Positions 24,059 through 33,043 of a stretch of 33,438 nucleotides of DNA are shown in pieces. The stretch is from positions 1 to 33,438 of the forward strand of contig JAGCTZ010000030.1 in NCBI GenBank assembly GCA_017963165.1, read 5' to 3'. The translations under genes were made by a program, and so were the position numbers. This stretch comes from Treponema sp. (GTDB taxonomy: Bacteria > Spirochaetota > Spirochaetia > Treponematales > Treponemataceae). The notes beneath the pieces are model-generated. The model searched no databases. It was given only the letters and a program-made list of their open reading frames with translations, and was not told the DNA's origin. How positions within the stretch are numbered: position 1 is the stretch's first letter; every line of letters starts with the position of its first letter.

Positions 24059-26153
24059 ATTCTTAATTTTCTGTCTGTTTATTATTGTTTCTATTCAGCC
24101 TTTTTTTGCGCAGAGTAAAAGTGCCGTTGCGGCAAACAGAAAAACTGCAGAACGCTGTTTAAGTCTTTCGGAAAATTTTATGCTTAACAATGACTGGCAG
24201 AATGCGCTTAGTCAGGCAGAGCTTGGTCTTTCTTATGATGATACTATTTCGGATCTTTTTTATGTAAAGGCTGCTGCTCAAAGCAATCTTGGTTATACTA
24301 AAGCACAGGTAATCCAGACAATAAAAGAATCTTTTACAAAAGATAACTGGGTTAATTATACAAAAAACAGTGCCCGCATTCTTTATGCAGACATGCTTTG
24401 CGATACAGGCCTTTATGATGAATCAATTGCTGTGCTTGATATGGAGCCGCTTTTATATTCTGCCGATTCCGAATTCATTAGAATCAAAAATTATTACAGA
24501 ATGGGGACAGCAGATTCTATAAGCCAGGCAAGAGCAAGGCTTAATTCTTCCAGAAAAATCTATCCAAAGGATTCACGTTTCCCAGAGCTTTTCTTTATGT
24601 TTGAATTTGCATTTATGAATTATGCAGAACGTTCCGGTTCTCCTTATGAAATCCCGGAGCTTGTTCAGACAATTGCTGATTCTTATATAGCAAAAATTCC
24701 TGATTATAATACTCAGGATGTTACAATGGAAATTATTGCGCTGCTTTTCTGCCAGGGCGAGCAGCAGCAGCGATTGTTAAAGGCTGTAGGCGAAAAAAAT
24801 CAGAACAGTCCTTTGTTTGCTTATGCTGCACTTAAAGCAGGAATAATTACAGAAGAAAAAGCTTTTAATCTTTTCTTTGAAGCTTCAAATAAAACATACA
24901 CACTTTCATTGCTCGAAAGCTTTGGCCTTTTGCTTACAGATGAAGCACTTGTTCAGAGCTTTGGAGAACAGCTTACTGCATTGGAAGGAATTGTTTACAT
25001 TGACAGCGACCTTGATCTTTTGAACGAGCTTACAGTAACATATGAAAGAGGACGCGCAAAAACAATCCTTTATGATGGTAATTCCGATGGAGTTACAGAA
25101 CTTTATGCAACCTGTGATTTTGGTTCTCCTTTGTCGGTAATTTTTGACGGTGGAAAAATAAATCTTTATTATGACGAATTCCCGAATGTAGGCAGAGTTG
25201 TAGATAATACAAACGGCAATGTATATCATTTCTTAAGCTTTGATTACACTTACAATCCTTTTGAAATGAATGTTGATACACTTTTTTCACGTTTTAATAC
25301 AGACTTTTATATTCCATTTATAGACAGCGAAATTGAATATCCGGATTCGTATGTGCTTGCAAGACGTGCTTCTTCGGTTGAGCTGGGAACAAAGGAGCGT
25401 AATGATTCAAGAGTTATTTATACAGTTTTTGAAGGGCGCCCTGTTTTTGCAGTATTTATGAATTCAGGTTATAAATATGCTTATGCAACAATTGAACCAG
25501 GTTATCCTTTTGTACGCTATGTCGATTCCGATAATGACGGAACTTACGAAACTGCCGAAACCTACGATGTTGATTCTCAAAACAAATATACAAATCCGGA
25601 TGATGTTCAACTTATAAAAAATATTTTTGGTGAAAATACATTCAGCGAACGGCTTTATCTTAAAAAGGTTGAGCTTGACCGCAACGGCGACACAAACATA
25701 GAATTTTCAGAACAGTATCTTGGTAATAACGGAAAAATTTCTTCTTTCGATTCAGACGGTGATGGTGTAATTGATTATGAATATATCCGCTATCCAGATT
25801 CGCAGGATGATAAGCTTGTAGAAGAAACAATTCTTTATGTTGCGGGAACAGGTTCTTATATTCAGGACGGTTATATTTCTCTTCATAGCGAAAATGGTAT
25901 TCCTTTGAACATGCGTTACGGCCAGGAAGAAATTGCTGTTACTGCCGGAAAAAATCAAGCCTTGTATTGGGTTGGTCAGTCCGGTACTGCAGAACAGGAA
26001 CAGCTAATACTTAAAGTTATAAATAACGGCCTTGAAAACGGTGCAGTTCAGCTTGTTGATGATGGCGAACAGGGTCGTCTTACAGTAATAAAAATAGGCG
26101 GTGCTTATTTCTGCAGAATACTTCCTCCAGCTCAAGTTCAGGATGAAGAATGA
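24045..26153 (+). CDS. Exported TPR protein with calcium-binding-like D-x-D-x-DG repeats
   Basis: I do not know a named family. The 702-residue protein begins with a signal peptide (MKKCRFLIFCLFIIVSIQPFFAQS, cleavage after FAQ/AQS). Residues about 25-300 are helical with TPR-like repeats (MLNNDWQNALSQAELGLSYD). Residues about 340-580 are beta-rich and carry loops of the calcium-binding type: DGNSDG (344), DSDNDG (494), DRNGD (545) and DSDGDG (569). These resemble FG-GAP/VCBS or thrombospondin type 3 repeats. The location is probably the periplasm or cell surface. It overlaps tilS by 14 nt and the HtrA-like gene by ATGA, so it is tightly co-expressed with the protease. The role could be envelope quality control, by context only. 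Confidence 0.8.
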   Translation: MKKCRFLIFCLFIIVSIQPFFAQSKSAVAANRKTAERCLSLSENFMLNNDWQNALSQAELGLSYDDTISDLFYVKAAAQSNLGYTKAQVIQTIKESFTKDNWVNYTKNSARILYADMLCDTGLYDESIAVLDMEPLLYSADSEFIRIKNYYRMGTADSISQARARLNSSRKIYPKDSRFPELFFMFEFAFMNYAERSGSPYEIPELVQTIADSYIAKIPDYNTQDVTMEIIALLFCQGEQQQRLLKAVGEKNQNSPLFAYAALKAGIITEEKAFNLFFEASNKTYTLSLLESFGLLLTDEALVQSFGEQLTALEGIVYIDSDLDLLNELTVTYERGRAKTILYDGNSDGVTELYATCDFGSPLSVIFDGGKINLYYDEFPNVGRVVDNTNGNVYHFLSFDYTYNPFEMNVDTLFSRFNTDFYIPFIDSEIEYPDSYVLARRASSVELGTKERNDSRVIYTVFEGRPVFAVFMNSGYKYAYATIEPGYPFVRYVDSDNDGTYETAETYDVDSQNKYTNPDDVQLIKNIFGENTFSERLYLKKVELDRNGDTNIEFSEQYLGNNGKISSFDSDGDGVIDYEYIRYPDSQDDKLVEETILYVAGTGSYIQDGYISLHSENGIPLNMRYGQEEIAVTAGKNQALYWVGQSGTAEQEQLILKVINNGLENGAVQLVDDGEQGRLTVIKIGGAYFCRILPPAQVQDEE

Positions 26154-27754
26154 CACCTGCATTGCTCCGCATAAAAAAAGCTTTATTTCTTTCTCTTTTG
26201 ATTTTTTGTTTTGCTTCATGTAAAACTATTAAACAGCCACAGAGCGTTCAGCAGCCACTTGATTATACAGATAAAGATGTAATTGAAAATGAAATAAATA
26301 CAATTCGTGCAATGGAAGAAACCGAAAGTACAAAGGCTTTATTTCGTGCGTATCTTTTAGGCGATGAAGAAATAATAGAAGAATGCAAAGCAGTTGTACT
26401 TGCCCAGGCAGAAAAAGCCGAAAAGGAAAATGATTATTCGCTTGCTATGCGTTTATATAAATCACTTGGTAATACACAAAAATTTTCTTCCTGCGAAAAG
26501 CAGTTTTATTCTGATGTTCCGGGATTTACTGTTGATAAAGAAAAGCTTCCTGAAACTCCGGCAGATTGTATAAATGCAACAGTTACTGTTTGGGTCGATC
26601 AGGGCTACAAGGTGGAAAATGGTGCGGGTTACGCAGATATAGTTATTGGCTCCGGATTTTTTATTGATAAGCGTGGTTATATCATAACAAACCATCATGT
26701 TATTGCCGAGATGGTGAATCCAAAACGAAAAACAACCTGCAAGCTTTATATAAAGCTTCCATCTGATATTGAAAAAAAGATTCCTGCCAAGATAATTGGT
26801 TATGACCCTATAATTGACCTTGCACTTTTAAAAGTTGAAATTGAACCGGAATATGTTTTTGAACTTGGTTCCAGTTCCGACTTAAAGCTTGGAGATTCTG
26901 TTTCTGCAATTGGAACACCGCTTGGGCTTGAAGGAACTCTTACCCGCGGAATTATTTCTTCTACTTCAAGAACTCTTTTTACAATGGGAAAAGTTTTTCA
27001 GATAGATGCAGCCGTTAATTCTGGAAACTCTGGCGGTCCGTTAATTGACGCTAACAACAAGGTACAGGCAATTGTTTTTGCAGGACTTATTCAATATCAG
27101 GGATTAAATTTTGCAATTCCTGTTGAATATCTTAAGCAGGAGCTTCCGCTTTTGTACAAGGGCGAAGAAGTAAAGCACAGCTGGCTTGGTGCATACGGGC
27201 ACACCCTTAAAATTCGAAATGAAGAAAAGGGACTCGAAGTTCAATATGTAATGCCGGGTGGCTCAGCAAGTTACAGCGGCTTAAAAATTGATGATGTAAT
27301 CACAAATGTTGATGGGGTAGAAATAACAAATCTGGAAAATTTGCAGCAGCTTTTTATGAAGTATGAATCAGGCACAATTCTTGAATGCAGATATTTGCGC
27401 GACGGATTTGAAAAGAATTGCCTTATTTATCTGGAAACCCGCCCAGCTGCACCTTTAAAAGAAGTTTTCGAAAGTGATTTTGTGGACGATTCCTTTATTC
27501 CAATTTTAGGAATAAAAATGGTTCGTTCGTCGACAACAAACAAAAAATCATATAGAATAGAGTATGTTATAGAAGGAAGCGTTGCAGATCAGAATGGTTT
27601 TTCGGAAAACGACAACCTTGAACTGCAGGATGTTTATCTTGATGACAGGAATGAAGTCTTTTCTGCTTTGATTACTATAGAACGCAGAAAGCATGGACTC
27701 CTTGATATTCAGATGGGACTTTCTGCTTCTTACGACAATCCAAATTATTTCTAA
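26150..27754 (+). CDS. HtrA/DegP-like serine protease lipoprotein with PDZ domain
   Basis: A predicted envelope protease of 534 residues. Signal sequence with lipobox FASC (Cys24) indicates a lipoprotein. Residues about 60-120 are helical and TPR-like. The trypsin-like domain (about 140-340) has GSGFFIDKRGYIITNHHVI with His183, DLALLKVE with Asp223 and the nucleophile Ser294 in NSGNSGGPL. A PDZ domain (about 350-430: GGSASYSGLKIDDVITNVDGVEI) follows, and a second PDZ-like region lies near 470-530 (EGSVADQNGFSENDNLEL). The start overlaps the upstream gene by ATGA and lepA follows after 11 nt. It differs from ordinary DegP in its lipid anchor and N-terminal helical domain. Substrates are unknown. 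Confidence 0.92.
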   Translation: MTPALLRIKKALFLSLLIFCFASCKTIKQPQSVQQPLDYTDKDVIENEINTIRAMEETESTKALFRAYLLGDEEIIEECKAVVLAQAEKAEKENDYSLAMRLYKSLGNTQKFSSCEKQFYSDVPGFTVDKEKLPETPADCINATVTVWVDQGYKVENGAGYADIVIGSGFFIDKRGYIITNHHVIAEMVNPKRKTTCKLYIKLPSDIEKKIPAKIIGYDPIIDLALLKVEIEPEYVFELGSSSDLKLGDSVSAIGTPLGLEGTLTRGIISSTSRTLFTMGKVFQIDAAVNSGNSGGPLIDANNKVQAIVFAGLIQYQGLNFAIPVEYLKQELPLLYKGEEVKHSWLGAYGHTLKIRNEEKGLEVQYVMPGGSASYSGLKIDDVITNVDGVEITNLENLQQLFMKYESGTILECRYLRDGFEKNCLIYLETRPAAPLKEVFESDFVDDSFIPILGIKMVRSSTTNKKSYRIEYVIEGSVADQNGFSENDNLELQDVYLDDRNEVFSALITIERRKHGLLDIQMGLSASYDNPNYF

Positions 27755-27765
27755 GGTAGAACAAA

Positions 27766-29571
27766 ATGACGGAAATGAAGTACAAGCGCAATTTTTGTAT
27801 TGTCGCTCATATAGACCACGGAAAATCAACACTTTCTGACAGACTCATTCAAAAGGCCAAAATTATTGATGACCGCAAGATGATGAATCAGATTCTTGAT
27901 AATATGGATATTGAACGCGAGCGTGGAATTACAATAAAAAGCCAGGCTGTAACAATCCCGTATCATGCGAAGGATGGTCACGATTACGAACTGAATTTTG
28001 TAGACACTCCGGGCCACGTAGATTTTTCTTATGAGGTTTCCCGTGCAATTGCTTCATGTGAAGGTGCGCTGCTTTTAATTGATGCAACTCAGGGCGTAGA
28101 AAGTCAAACTGTTTCAAATATGTATATGGCACTTGAACATGATCTTACAATGGTGCCTGTAATCAATAAAATTGACCTTGCTTCTGCCGATATTCCTTCG
28201 TGCAAAGCTCAGATAGATAACGAGCTTGGACTTGATTCAAATGATGCAATGTGTGTTTCTGCTAAAACTGGAGAAGGTATAGACGAGCTTATGGAAGCAA
28301 TTGTAACAAAGTTTCCTGCTCCTACTGGCGATCCAAACGGAAAACTTGCCGCCCTTATTTTTGACTGCCACTACGATGTATATCGTGGAGTAGTTGTTCA
28401 CGTGCGTGTAATGGAAGGACGACTTAAGACTGGTGACCTTATTAAAATGATGAGCAGCGGTCGTGAATACAAAGTAGAACAGTGCGGTATTTTTAAGATT
28501 AATTATGAAGAAACAGGTGTGCTGGAAGCTGGAGACGTTGGTTATATTATTTCGGGACTTAAAACTGTAAGTGATGTAAAGGTTGGTGATACAATTACTT
28601 CTGTAGCAAATGGTGTTGATGAACCTTTACCTGGTTTTAAGGAAGTTAAGCCTGTAGTTTATTCTTCTATTTATCCAATGGATTCCAATGATTACGAAGA
28701 GCTTAAAGACAGTATGGAAAAACTCAAACTCAATGATGCAAGTCTTGTTTATGAAAAAGATAATTCTCTTGCGCTTGGAAATGGTTTCCGCTGCGGATTT
28801 CTTGGGCTTCTTCATCTTGAAATTGTTCAGGAACGACTTGAACGCGATTTTGACCAGGCAGTAATTTTTACAGCTCCATCGGTACGCTATCTCTTGCATC
28901 TTCAGAATGGCGAAGATATGTATATTGATAATCCTTCGGAATATCCGCAGGGGCGAATTGCCGATGCAGAAGAACCATATATTAAAGCTTCTATTATTAC
29001 ACCATCAGAATATCTTGGTTCTATAATGGCGCTATGTACCGAAAAACGTGGTGTTCAGACAAATATGCAGTATCTTGATACAAAGCGTGTTGAGCTTTCT
29101 TACGAAATGCCTTTAAGCGAAGTTTTGTTTGATTTTTATGACCGACTTAAAAGCTACAGTCGTGGTTATGCTTCGTTTGATTATGAAGTTATAGGCTACA
29201 GACCAACAGATCTTGTAAAGGTTGATATTCTTTTGAATGGAAAGATGGTCGATGCCTTGTCGCTGCTTACATTCAAAGCTAACGCTGTAGACAGAGCACG
29301 CAAGGTTTGTGAACGACTTAAGGGCGAAATTGCACGCCAGCAGTTTAAGGTAGCAATTCAGGGTGCAATTGGAAGCCAGATTATTGCGCGCGAAACTGTA
29401 AATCCTGTACGAAAGGATGTTCTTGCAAAATGTTATGGTGGTGATATTACACGTAAACGCAAGCTTCTTGAAAAACAGAAGGAAGGTAAAAAGCGCATGA
29501 AGATGATTGGTGATGTAGAGTTACCGCAGAGTGCATTTTTGGCTGTTCTTAAAGAGAATGATGATGTGTAA
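27766..29571 (+). CDS. lepA: Elongation factor 4 (LepA), ribosomal back-translocase
   Basis: EF4 is a translational GTPase related to EF-G. The 601-residue protein has G1 AHIDHGKS, the G2 region RERGITIKSQAVT, G3 DTPGHVDF, G4 NKIDLA and G5 SAKTGEG. EF4-specific C-terminal blocks are GFLGLLHLEIVQERLERDFD, LCTEKRGVQ and GDITRKRKLLEKQKEGKKRMK. It lies 11 nt after the protease gene, as last gene of the tilS-led set. The final bases GTGTAA belong to the 69-bp dispersed repeat, so the present stop codon was apparently supplied by that element. The last residues KENDDV replace the usual short family tail. Confidence 0.98.
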   Translation: MTEMKYKRNFCIVAHIDHGKSTLSDRLIQKAKIIDDRKMMNQILDNMDIERERGITIKSQAVTIPYHAKDGHDYELNFVDTPGHVDFSYEVSRAIASCEGALLLIDATQGVESQTVSNMYMALEHDLTMVPVINKIDLASADIPSCKAQIDNELGLDSNDAMCVSAKTGEGIDELMEAIVTKFPAPTGDPNGKLAALIFDCHYDVYRGVVVHVRVMEGRLKTGDLIKMMSSGREYKVEQCGIFKINYEETGVLEAGDVGYIISGLKTVSDVKVGDTITSVANGVDEPLPGFKEVKPVVYSSIYPMDSNDYEELKDSMEKLKLNDASLVYEKDNSLALGNGFRCGFLGLLHLEIVQERLERDFDQAVIFTAPSVRYLLHLQNGEDMYIDNPSEYPQGRIADAEEPYIKASIITPSEYLGSIMALCTEKRGVQTNMQYLDTKRVELSYEMPLSEVLFDFYDRLKSYSRGYASFDYEVIGYRPTDLVKVDILLNGKMVDALSLLTFKANAVDRARKVCERLKGEIARQQFKVAIQGAIGSQIIARETVNPVRKDVLAKCYGGDITRKRKLLEKQKEGKKRMKMIGDVELPQSAFLAVLKENDDV

Positions 29572-29634
29572 GGCCGCTGGCGGCCGGTGTTCAATAGCAA
29601 ACCGTTAAAAAAATTGCGAAAGCAATTTTTAGGT
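29566..29634 (-). repeat. 69-bp sub-repeat, copy B (lepA stop and lepA/DUF115 convergent terminator)
   Basis: This stretch is the inverted counterpart of 20439-20507, with four differences in 69. It includes the lepA stop codon. Its AAATTGC-GAAA-GCAATTT hairpin (about 29611-29628) with T's on both sides makes a good bidirectional terminator between convergent lepA and the DUF115 gene. The ATGAAAAAATRCGGA terminus is not present here, so this is a fragment. Confidence 0.85.
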
Positions 29635-29643
29635 TTACCTTTT

Positions 29644-31419
29644 TTAGTTCATTATCTTTAAGAAATAATCCACTTCCACGCGTATTCGGTTTAAAAATGA
29701 CTGGTTGTATTGGAACTTATGTCCATCTGGGAAGTGCAAATAAAGATATTCTTTTTCCTGGATAAGTTTTGTTATTTCCTGTTCAATTTTATCTGGTGCA
29801 ATTTTTTTCTGGCCGGTTAGTAAGGATTTTAATTCTTGTAAAGATGCGGCTTCTTGTTGTAGGACGATGGAAATTTTGTTGGGTCCTTCGACAGGCTCAG
29901 GAACCCCGAAAGTTTTAGTCTCAGGAACCCCGGATGTTTTAGTCTCAGGAACCCCGAAAGTTTTAGTCTCAGGAACCCCGGATGTTTCAGGCTGCTGGCC
30001 CTGAGTTGCAATTTTGGGTCCCTGAGTTGCAACTTGAGGTCCCTGAGTTGCAACTTGGGGTCCCTGAGCTTGTCGAAGGGCAGCAGTAGATTGAAGGTCC
30101 GTCATAATTGCATCATATCTTGCCATTATCGGAGTAGTGTACATTTTGATTACGCCGTCATCATAAGAACTTTTTTCAAATGCCGGTTCACAAAACGCTG
30201 CAGAATAATTCGGATCAGGCTTAATACGACTGTTTGACATAAATCTTGCATTATCTGCCATTGTTCCTTTTGTATGTGTGCGGCCTGCAGAATAAGCAAA
30301 ATCAAGCCCGTAAGTGTAAACTGGAATTGAATCATCCTTTCGGAAAACAGTTGCGTAATAATATGTAGTAATTCCAACAGAACCAAACGGTTTATTTTTA
30401 GGAGGGAGAATCCCCATTTTTTCAAATCTGTCAATAAAGCCAGCCTGAATATATTCTGTTGTAAAAAAACTTATCTGTTCAGGTTTAAAAAATCGTGTAA
30501 TTGAATGTAGCGACGAAAGTCCTGCAAAAATGTGTATGCCCGAAGTTTGTGTACCTATAAAGCATTTAGAAATTACATTCTGGGCTTCTTCTATAAAAAC
30601 TCCATCAGGAATAATTTCCTGTGAAATAAGCGGTTGAAGTGCTGTATCTGCGCAAAGTATAAAAAAGGACTCTTTTAAGTTGTCCCCGTTTTTTTTCTTC
30701 TGTTTAAGTAATTCAATTCCCTGTGCGGCAGATTCTCCTGCGCCAAAAACAAAAATAGGTTTTTCAATTTTAGAAAAATAATTTTGAATAGGAACAGTCT
30801 TTTGTGAATAAGCAAGATTCTTAAAAAAGTTTGTGCTGTATTTTCGCCCGAATTTTACAAGCGTAACCCTGTTTGTCCAAAAGGTCATTAAAGCATTTGT
30901 TGCATTTTCAAGGACCTTATCATAAAGCTGTCCGGAAAATTGTGCACCTGCAGAAAAATCAATTTTTATAATTCGTCTAAATGTGCCGGGCTGGGGTAGT
31001 GCAAAACCACTTTTTAAAACTACATTTCGTGTCGAAAGAAGAGGGCCAAGTTCAAGTAATTCCTCATGTGTCAAAAAAGAAAAATTCTTTAATTCAGAAA
31101 AATCCTGTTGATTCTGCGTCGTAATAAAGCTGTATAATTCGGGTTCGTATTCACAGCCAAGCATCAAACTGTCTTGCGGAAGCTTTTCGGAAAGCTCCTT
31201 CAAACCATAAGAAAGCACAGGAGAAACACAAAGAATAACAGTTTGAGGTAAAATATCAAGATTTTGTATAAGATTCAGGATTGCTTTTTGTGGAGCGTAT
31301 TTTGAATAAAGTAACTTTTGTTTATAGGAAACAGTAAAGCCCTGTGCCGTTTGAACGAGACAGGGCTTTGTTTCATCTGTTGCTGCCAGATTATCTCCGG
31401 CATTTATTCTATCTTCCAA
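29644..31419 (-). CDS. DUF115 (MptE-like) family protein with repeat-derived insert
   Basis: DUF115 proteins share a Rossmann-like fold with 6-hydroxymethylpterin pyrophosphokinases, and in flagellated bacteria some are motility-linked; the function here is unknown. The 591-residue protein has an N-terminal part (TVSYKQKLLYSKYAPQKAIL) and the core DUF115 block (about 210-430: KPIFVFGAGESAAQGIELL, YTYGLDFAYSAGRTHTKGT). A TTG at 31419, 2 nt after the chaperone gene's stop, is the apparent start; no ATG gives the full N-terminus. Residues about 447-512 are a low-complexity insert made of QGPQVAT and SGVPETKTF repeats. It begins with LRQAQGP and ends with GVPEPVEG, both from the dispersed repeat. 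The C-terminal 75 residues return to normal composition (LQELKSLLTGQKK). Confidence 0.82.
   Translation of the reverse strand: MEDRINAGDNLAATDETKPCLVQTAQGFTVSYKQKLLYSKYAPQKAILNLIQNLDILPQTVILCVSPVLSYGLKELSEKLPQDSLMLGCEYEPELYSFITTQNQQDFSELKNFSFLTHEELLELGPLLSTRNVVLKSGFALPQPGTFRRIIKIDFSAGAQFSGQLYDKVLENATNALMTFWTNRVTLVKFGRKYSTNFFKNLAYSQKTVPIQNYFSKIEKPIFVFGAGESAAQGIELLKQKKKNGDNLKESFFILCADTALQPLISQEIIPDGVFIEEAQNVISKCFIGTQTSGIHIFAGLSSLHSITRFFKPEQISFFTTEYIQAGFIDRFEKMGILPPKNKPFGSVGITTYYYATVFRKDDSIPVYTYGLDFAYSAGRTHTKGTMADNARFMSNSRIKPDPNYSAAFCEPAFEKSSYDDGVIKMYTTPIMARYDAIMTDLQSTAALRQAQGPQVATQGPQVATQGPKIATQGQQPETSGVPETKTFGVPETKTSGVPETKTFGVPEPVEGPNKISIVLQQEAASLQELKSLLTGQKKIAPDKIEQEITKLIQEKEYLYLHFPDGHKFQYNQSFLNRIRVEVDYFLKIMN
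29885..30080. repeat. Composite tandem repeat bracketed by inverted copies of the dispersed repeat
   Basis: A reverse copy at 29885-29907 and a forward copy at 30057-30080 (one base changed) flank the tract. Inside are four 24-bp units (29897-29992) starting TCAGGAACCCC and alternating GAAAG/GGATG, so the last amplification was probably of 48 bp. These are followed by three 21-bp units (29999-30061) starting CCCTGAGTTGCAA. Both unit types contain one half of the dispersed repeat. All unit lengths are multiples of three, so the DUF115 frame is kept. Confidence 0.92.
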
Positions 31420-31421
31420 AA

Positions 31422-32909
31422 TTAATAGCTTGTGTTAATAAAGTTGTCGAAATAAACTGTGATAAAGTTGTTTTCAAGTTTTGGACTCTGGAAAACAACA
31501 GCCTGTGAAGTTGACTGGTCAAACTCAACAAACTTTGAATTGTAATCAACAGGTTCAGCATCTTCTGCCGGTTCATTCTTTTCAATGTCTGTAAGCTTGA
31601 GTACAACAATATTTCCATTAAGAATAATTGGATCAGAATAATCATCAACCTTCAAAGAGAAAGCCTGTGTAAGGAAATCTTCATTTTCGGCTGCAGTTGT
31701 AAGATCTGAAACAGCGCTTGAATCCATCTTATCATAGAGTGGAGAAGAACCATAATTCAATGGGAAAGCTGGAAGATCGATGATAGAAGCATTTTCATAA
31801 GAAGCAGCGGCTGTATCGATATCAGAAGCCTTTGCTTCTTTTACAAAGTTCTTTGCAATGTTTGTAAAGTAATCTTCGATTACAGAAGTTTCATATGTAC
31901 TGATGTAGTTCTGAACGCTCTTAAGAGTATCTTCTGAATCAAAATCAGGAGCTGTAGAAGCGCCGTCACATTTGAAAATTGAATAGCCCATAAGAGTCTG
32001 AATTACTTCACTTGTTTCTCCAACGCCAAGAGAAGTGATTTTTTCAACTTCTTCCTTGTCATTAAGAATGTTCTGAATCTGATAGAAAGCATTGTTAGTA
32101 AGCTTGCCATCTGAGTCGCTGTAGTTTTTCTCTGAATATTCAGCAATAGCATCTTCAAAAGTAATCTGTCCCTTTTCGATACGAGAAACAACCTTGTTTG
32201 CAATATCCTTTGTATCAACAGTAATTATAGACAAATCATGCTTTGAAAACTTTTCTGGATTATTTTTTCCAAACTTAATCTGTTCTTCTTCCGGATAGTT
32301 AGCAGTTGTGAACTTAACCATTTTGAAAGTTCTTTTTTCACCACCAAAAGCTTTTACAAAATCAAGTTCTGCATTAGAAACTTTAAGACCATAAAGTGTG
32401 TTATTGCCGAATTTTTCTGTAGAACCAAAGTTGTCATCATAATAGCGGCCTGTATACAAAGATTCTTTAATGCTGTCTGTAAGGCTTTCGATGTAAGAAG
32501 GATCTGCCTGCTTATAAGCTTTCATAGAAAACTTGCCGTCTGAATCAGAAAAATAGTTTTTAAGCTGAAGATTAATAGAATCCTGTGGAACTTCATAACC
32601 AGCCTGCTTAAGAGCATCTTCCTGAGCATATTTTACAACAGTAGAGTTGAAAGAATAGCTGTAAAGTGTGTACTGATTAGACTCTGTAATTTCCTGTCCC
32701 TGATTTCGAATCATCTGAGCATACTGAGAAAGAAAATTAGTAAAATCAGATCCGTATTCATAAACGATTTTTTTGCCATTGTATTTACCAAATACAAGAC
32801 CTTCCTGCTGGTCTGCTGCTTTTGATAAAGATGATGGAAGTACGAATGCGATAAAACATATTATAAGAATGATTGACGCACCGAATGTGTAAAGAACACC
32901 TTTTTTCAT
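31422..32909 (-). CDS. SurA/PpiD-like membrane-anchored chaperone or peptidyl-prolyl isomerase
   Basis: A predicted envelope folding factor of 495 residues. An N-terminal transmembrane helix (about 8-30: TFGASIILIICFIAFVLPSSL) anchors it. A SurA_N-like helical domain (about 45-190: GKKIVYEYGSDFTNFLSQYAQ) follows. A parvulin-like segment (about 215-335) has LSIITVDTKDIANKVVSRI and GETSEVIQTLMGYSIFKCDG. The parvulin core is weak, so isomerase activity is uncertain. A second helical/beta region forms the C-terminal third. It has its own promoter and an upstream palindrome. The DUF115 gene begins 2 nt after its stop, suggesting one transcript. The nearby insertion sequence ends about 140 nt upstream. 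Confidence 0.82.
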   Translation of the reverse strand: MKKGVLYTFGASIILIICFIAFVLPSSLSKAADQQEGLVFGKYNGKKIVYEYGSDFTNFLSQYAQMIRNQGQEITESNQYTLYSYSFNSTVVKYAQEDALKQAGYEVPQDSINLQLKNYFSDSDGKFSMKAYKQADPSYIESLTDSIKESLYTGRYYDDNFGSTEKFGNNTLYGLKVSNAELDFVKAFGGEKRTFKMVKFTTANYPEEEQIKFGKNNPEKFSKHDLSIITVDTKDIANKVVSRIEKGQITFEDAIAEYSEKNYSDSDGKLTNNAFYQIQNILNDKEEVEKITSLGVGETSEVIQTLMGYSIFKCDGASTAPDFDSEDTLKSVQNYISTYETSVIEDYFTNIAKNFVKEAKASDIDTAAASYENASIIDLPAFPLNYGSSPLYDKMDSSAVSDLTTAAENEDFLTQAFSLKVDDYSDPIILNGNIVVLKLTDIEKNEPAEDAEPVDYNSKFVEFDQSTSQAVVFQSPKLENNFITVYFDNFINTSY

Positions 32910-32949
32910 ATTATTACCCTTTTGTATTTAGATTTAAAATAATTATACT

Positions 32950-32978
32950 ATTTTAACATAGAATAGAGTTGTAGTCAA
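32950..32978 (-). promoter_or_regulatory. Promoter for the SurA/PpiD-like gene
   Basis: Read on the minus strand, TTGACT (32973-32978) and TAAAAT (32950-32955) are separated by 17 nt. Transcription would begin near 32943, about 34 nt before the ATG. Confidence 0.75.
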
Positions 32979-32987
32979 TTTATAAAA

Positions 32988-33006
32988 CTTGAGTTATGGA
33001 ACTCAG
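32988..33006. promoter_or_regulatory. Palindrome just upstream of the -35 box (possible regulator site)
   Basis: GAGTT-ATGG-AACTC (32991-33004), extended by one to two pairs on each side, lies 10 nt upstream of the -35 element of the SurA-like gene. Position and symmetry suit an activator or repressor site. Similar short palindromes occur by chance in AT-rich DNA, so this is a weak call. Confidence 0.35.
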
Positions 33007-33043
33007 TTAATTTGTTATCATCGTGCTTGTTATGTTAAAAAAA

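Noticed and set aside
29897..30061. Regular 24-bp and 21-bp repeats that might suggest a small CRISPR array
   Set aside because: Units are directly adjacent with no unique spacers, keep an open DUF115 frame and are halves of the dispersed repeat. No cas genes are near.
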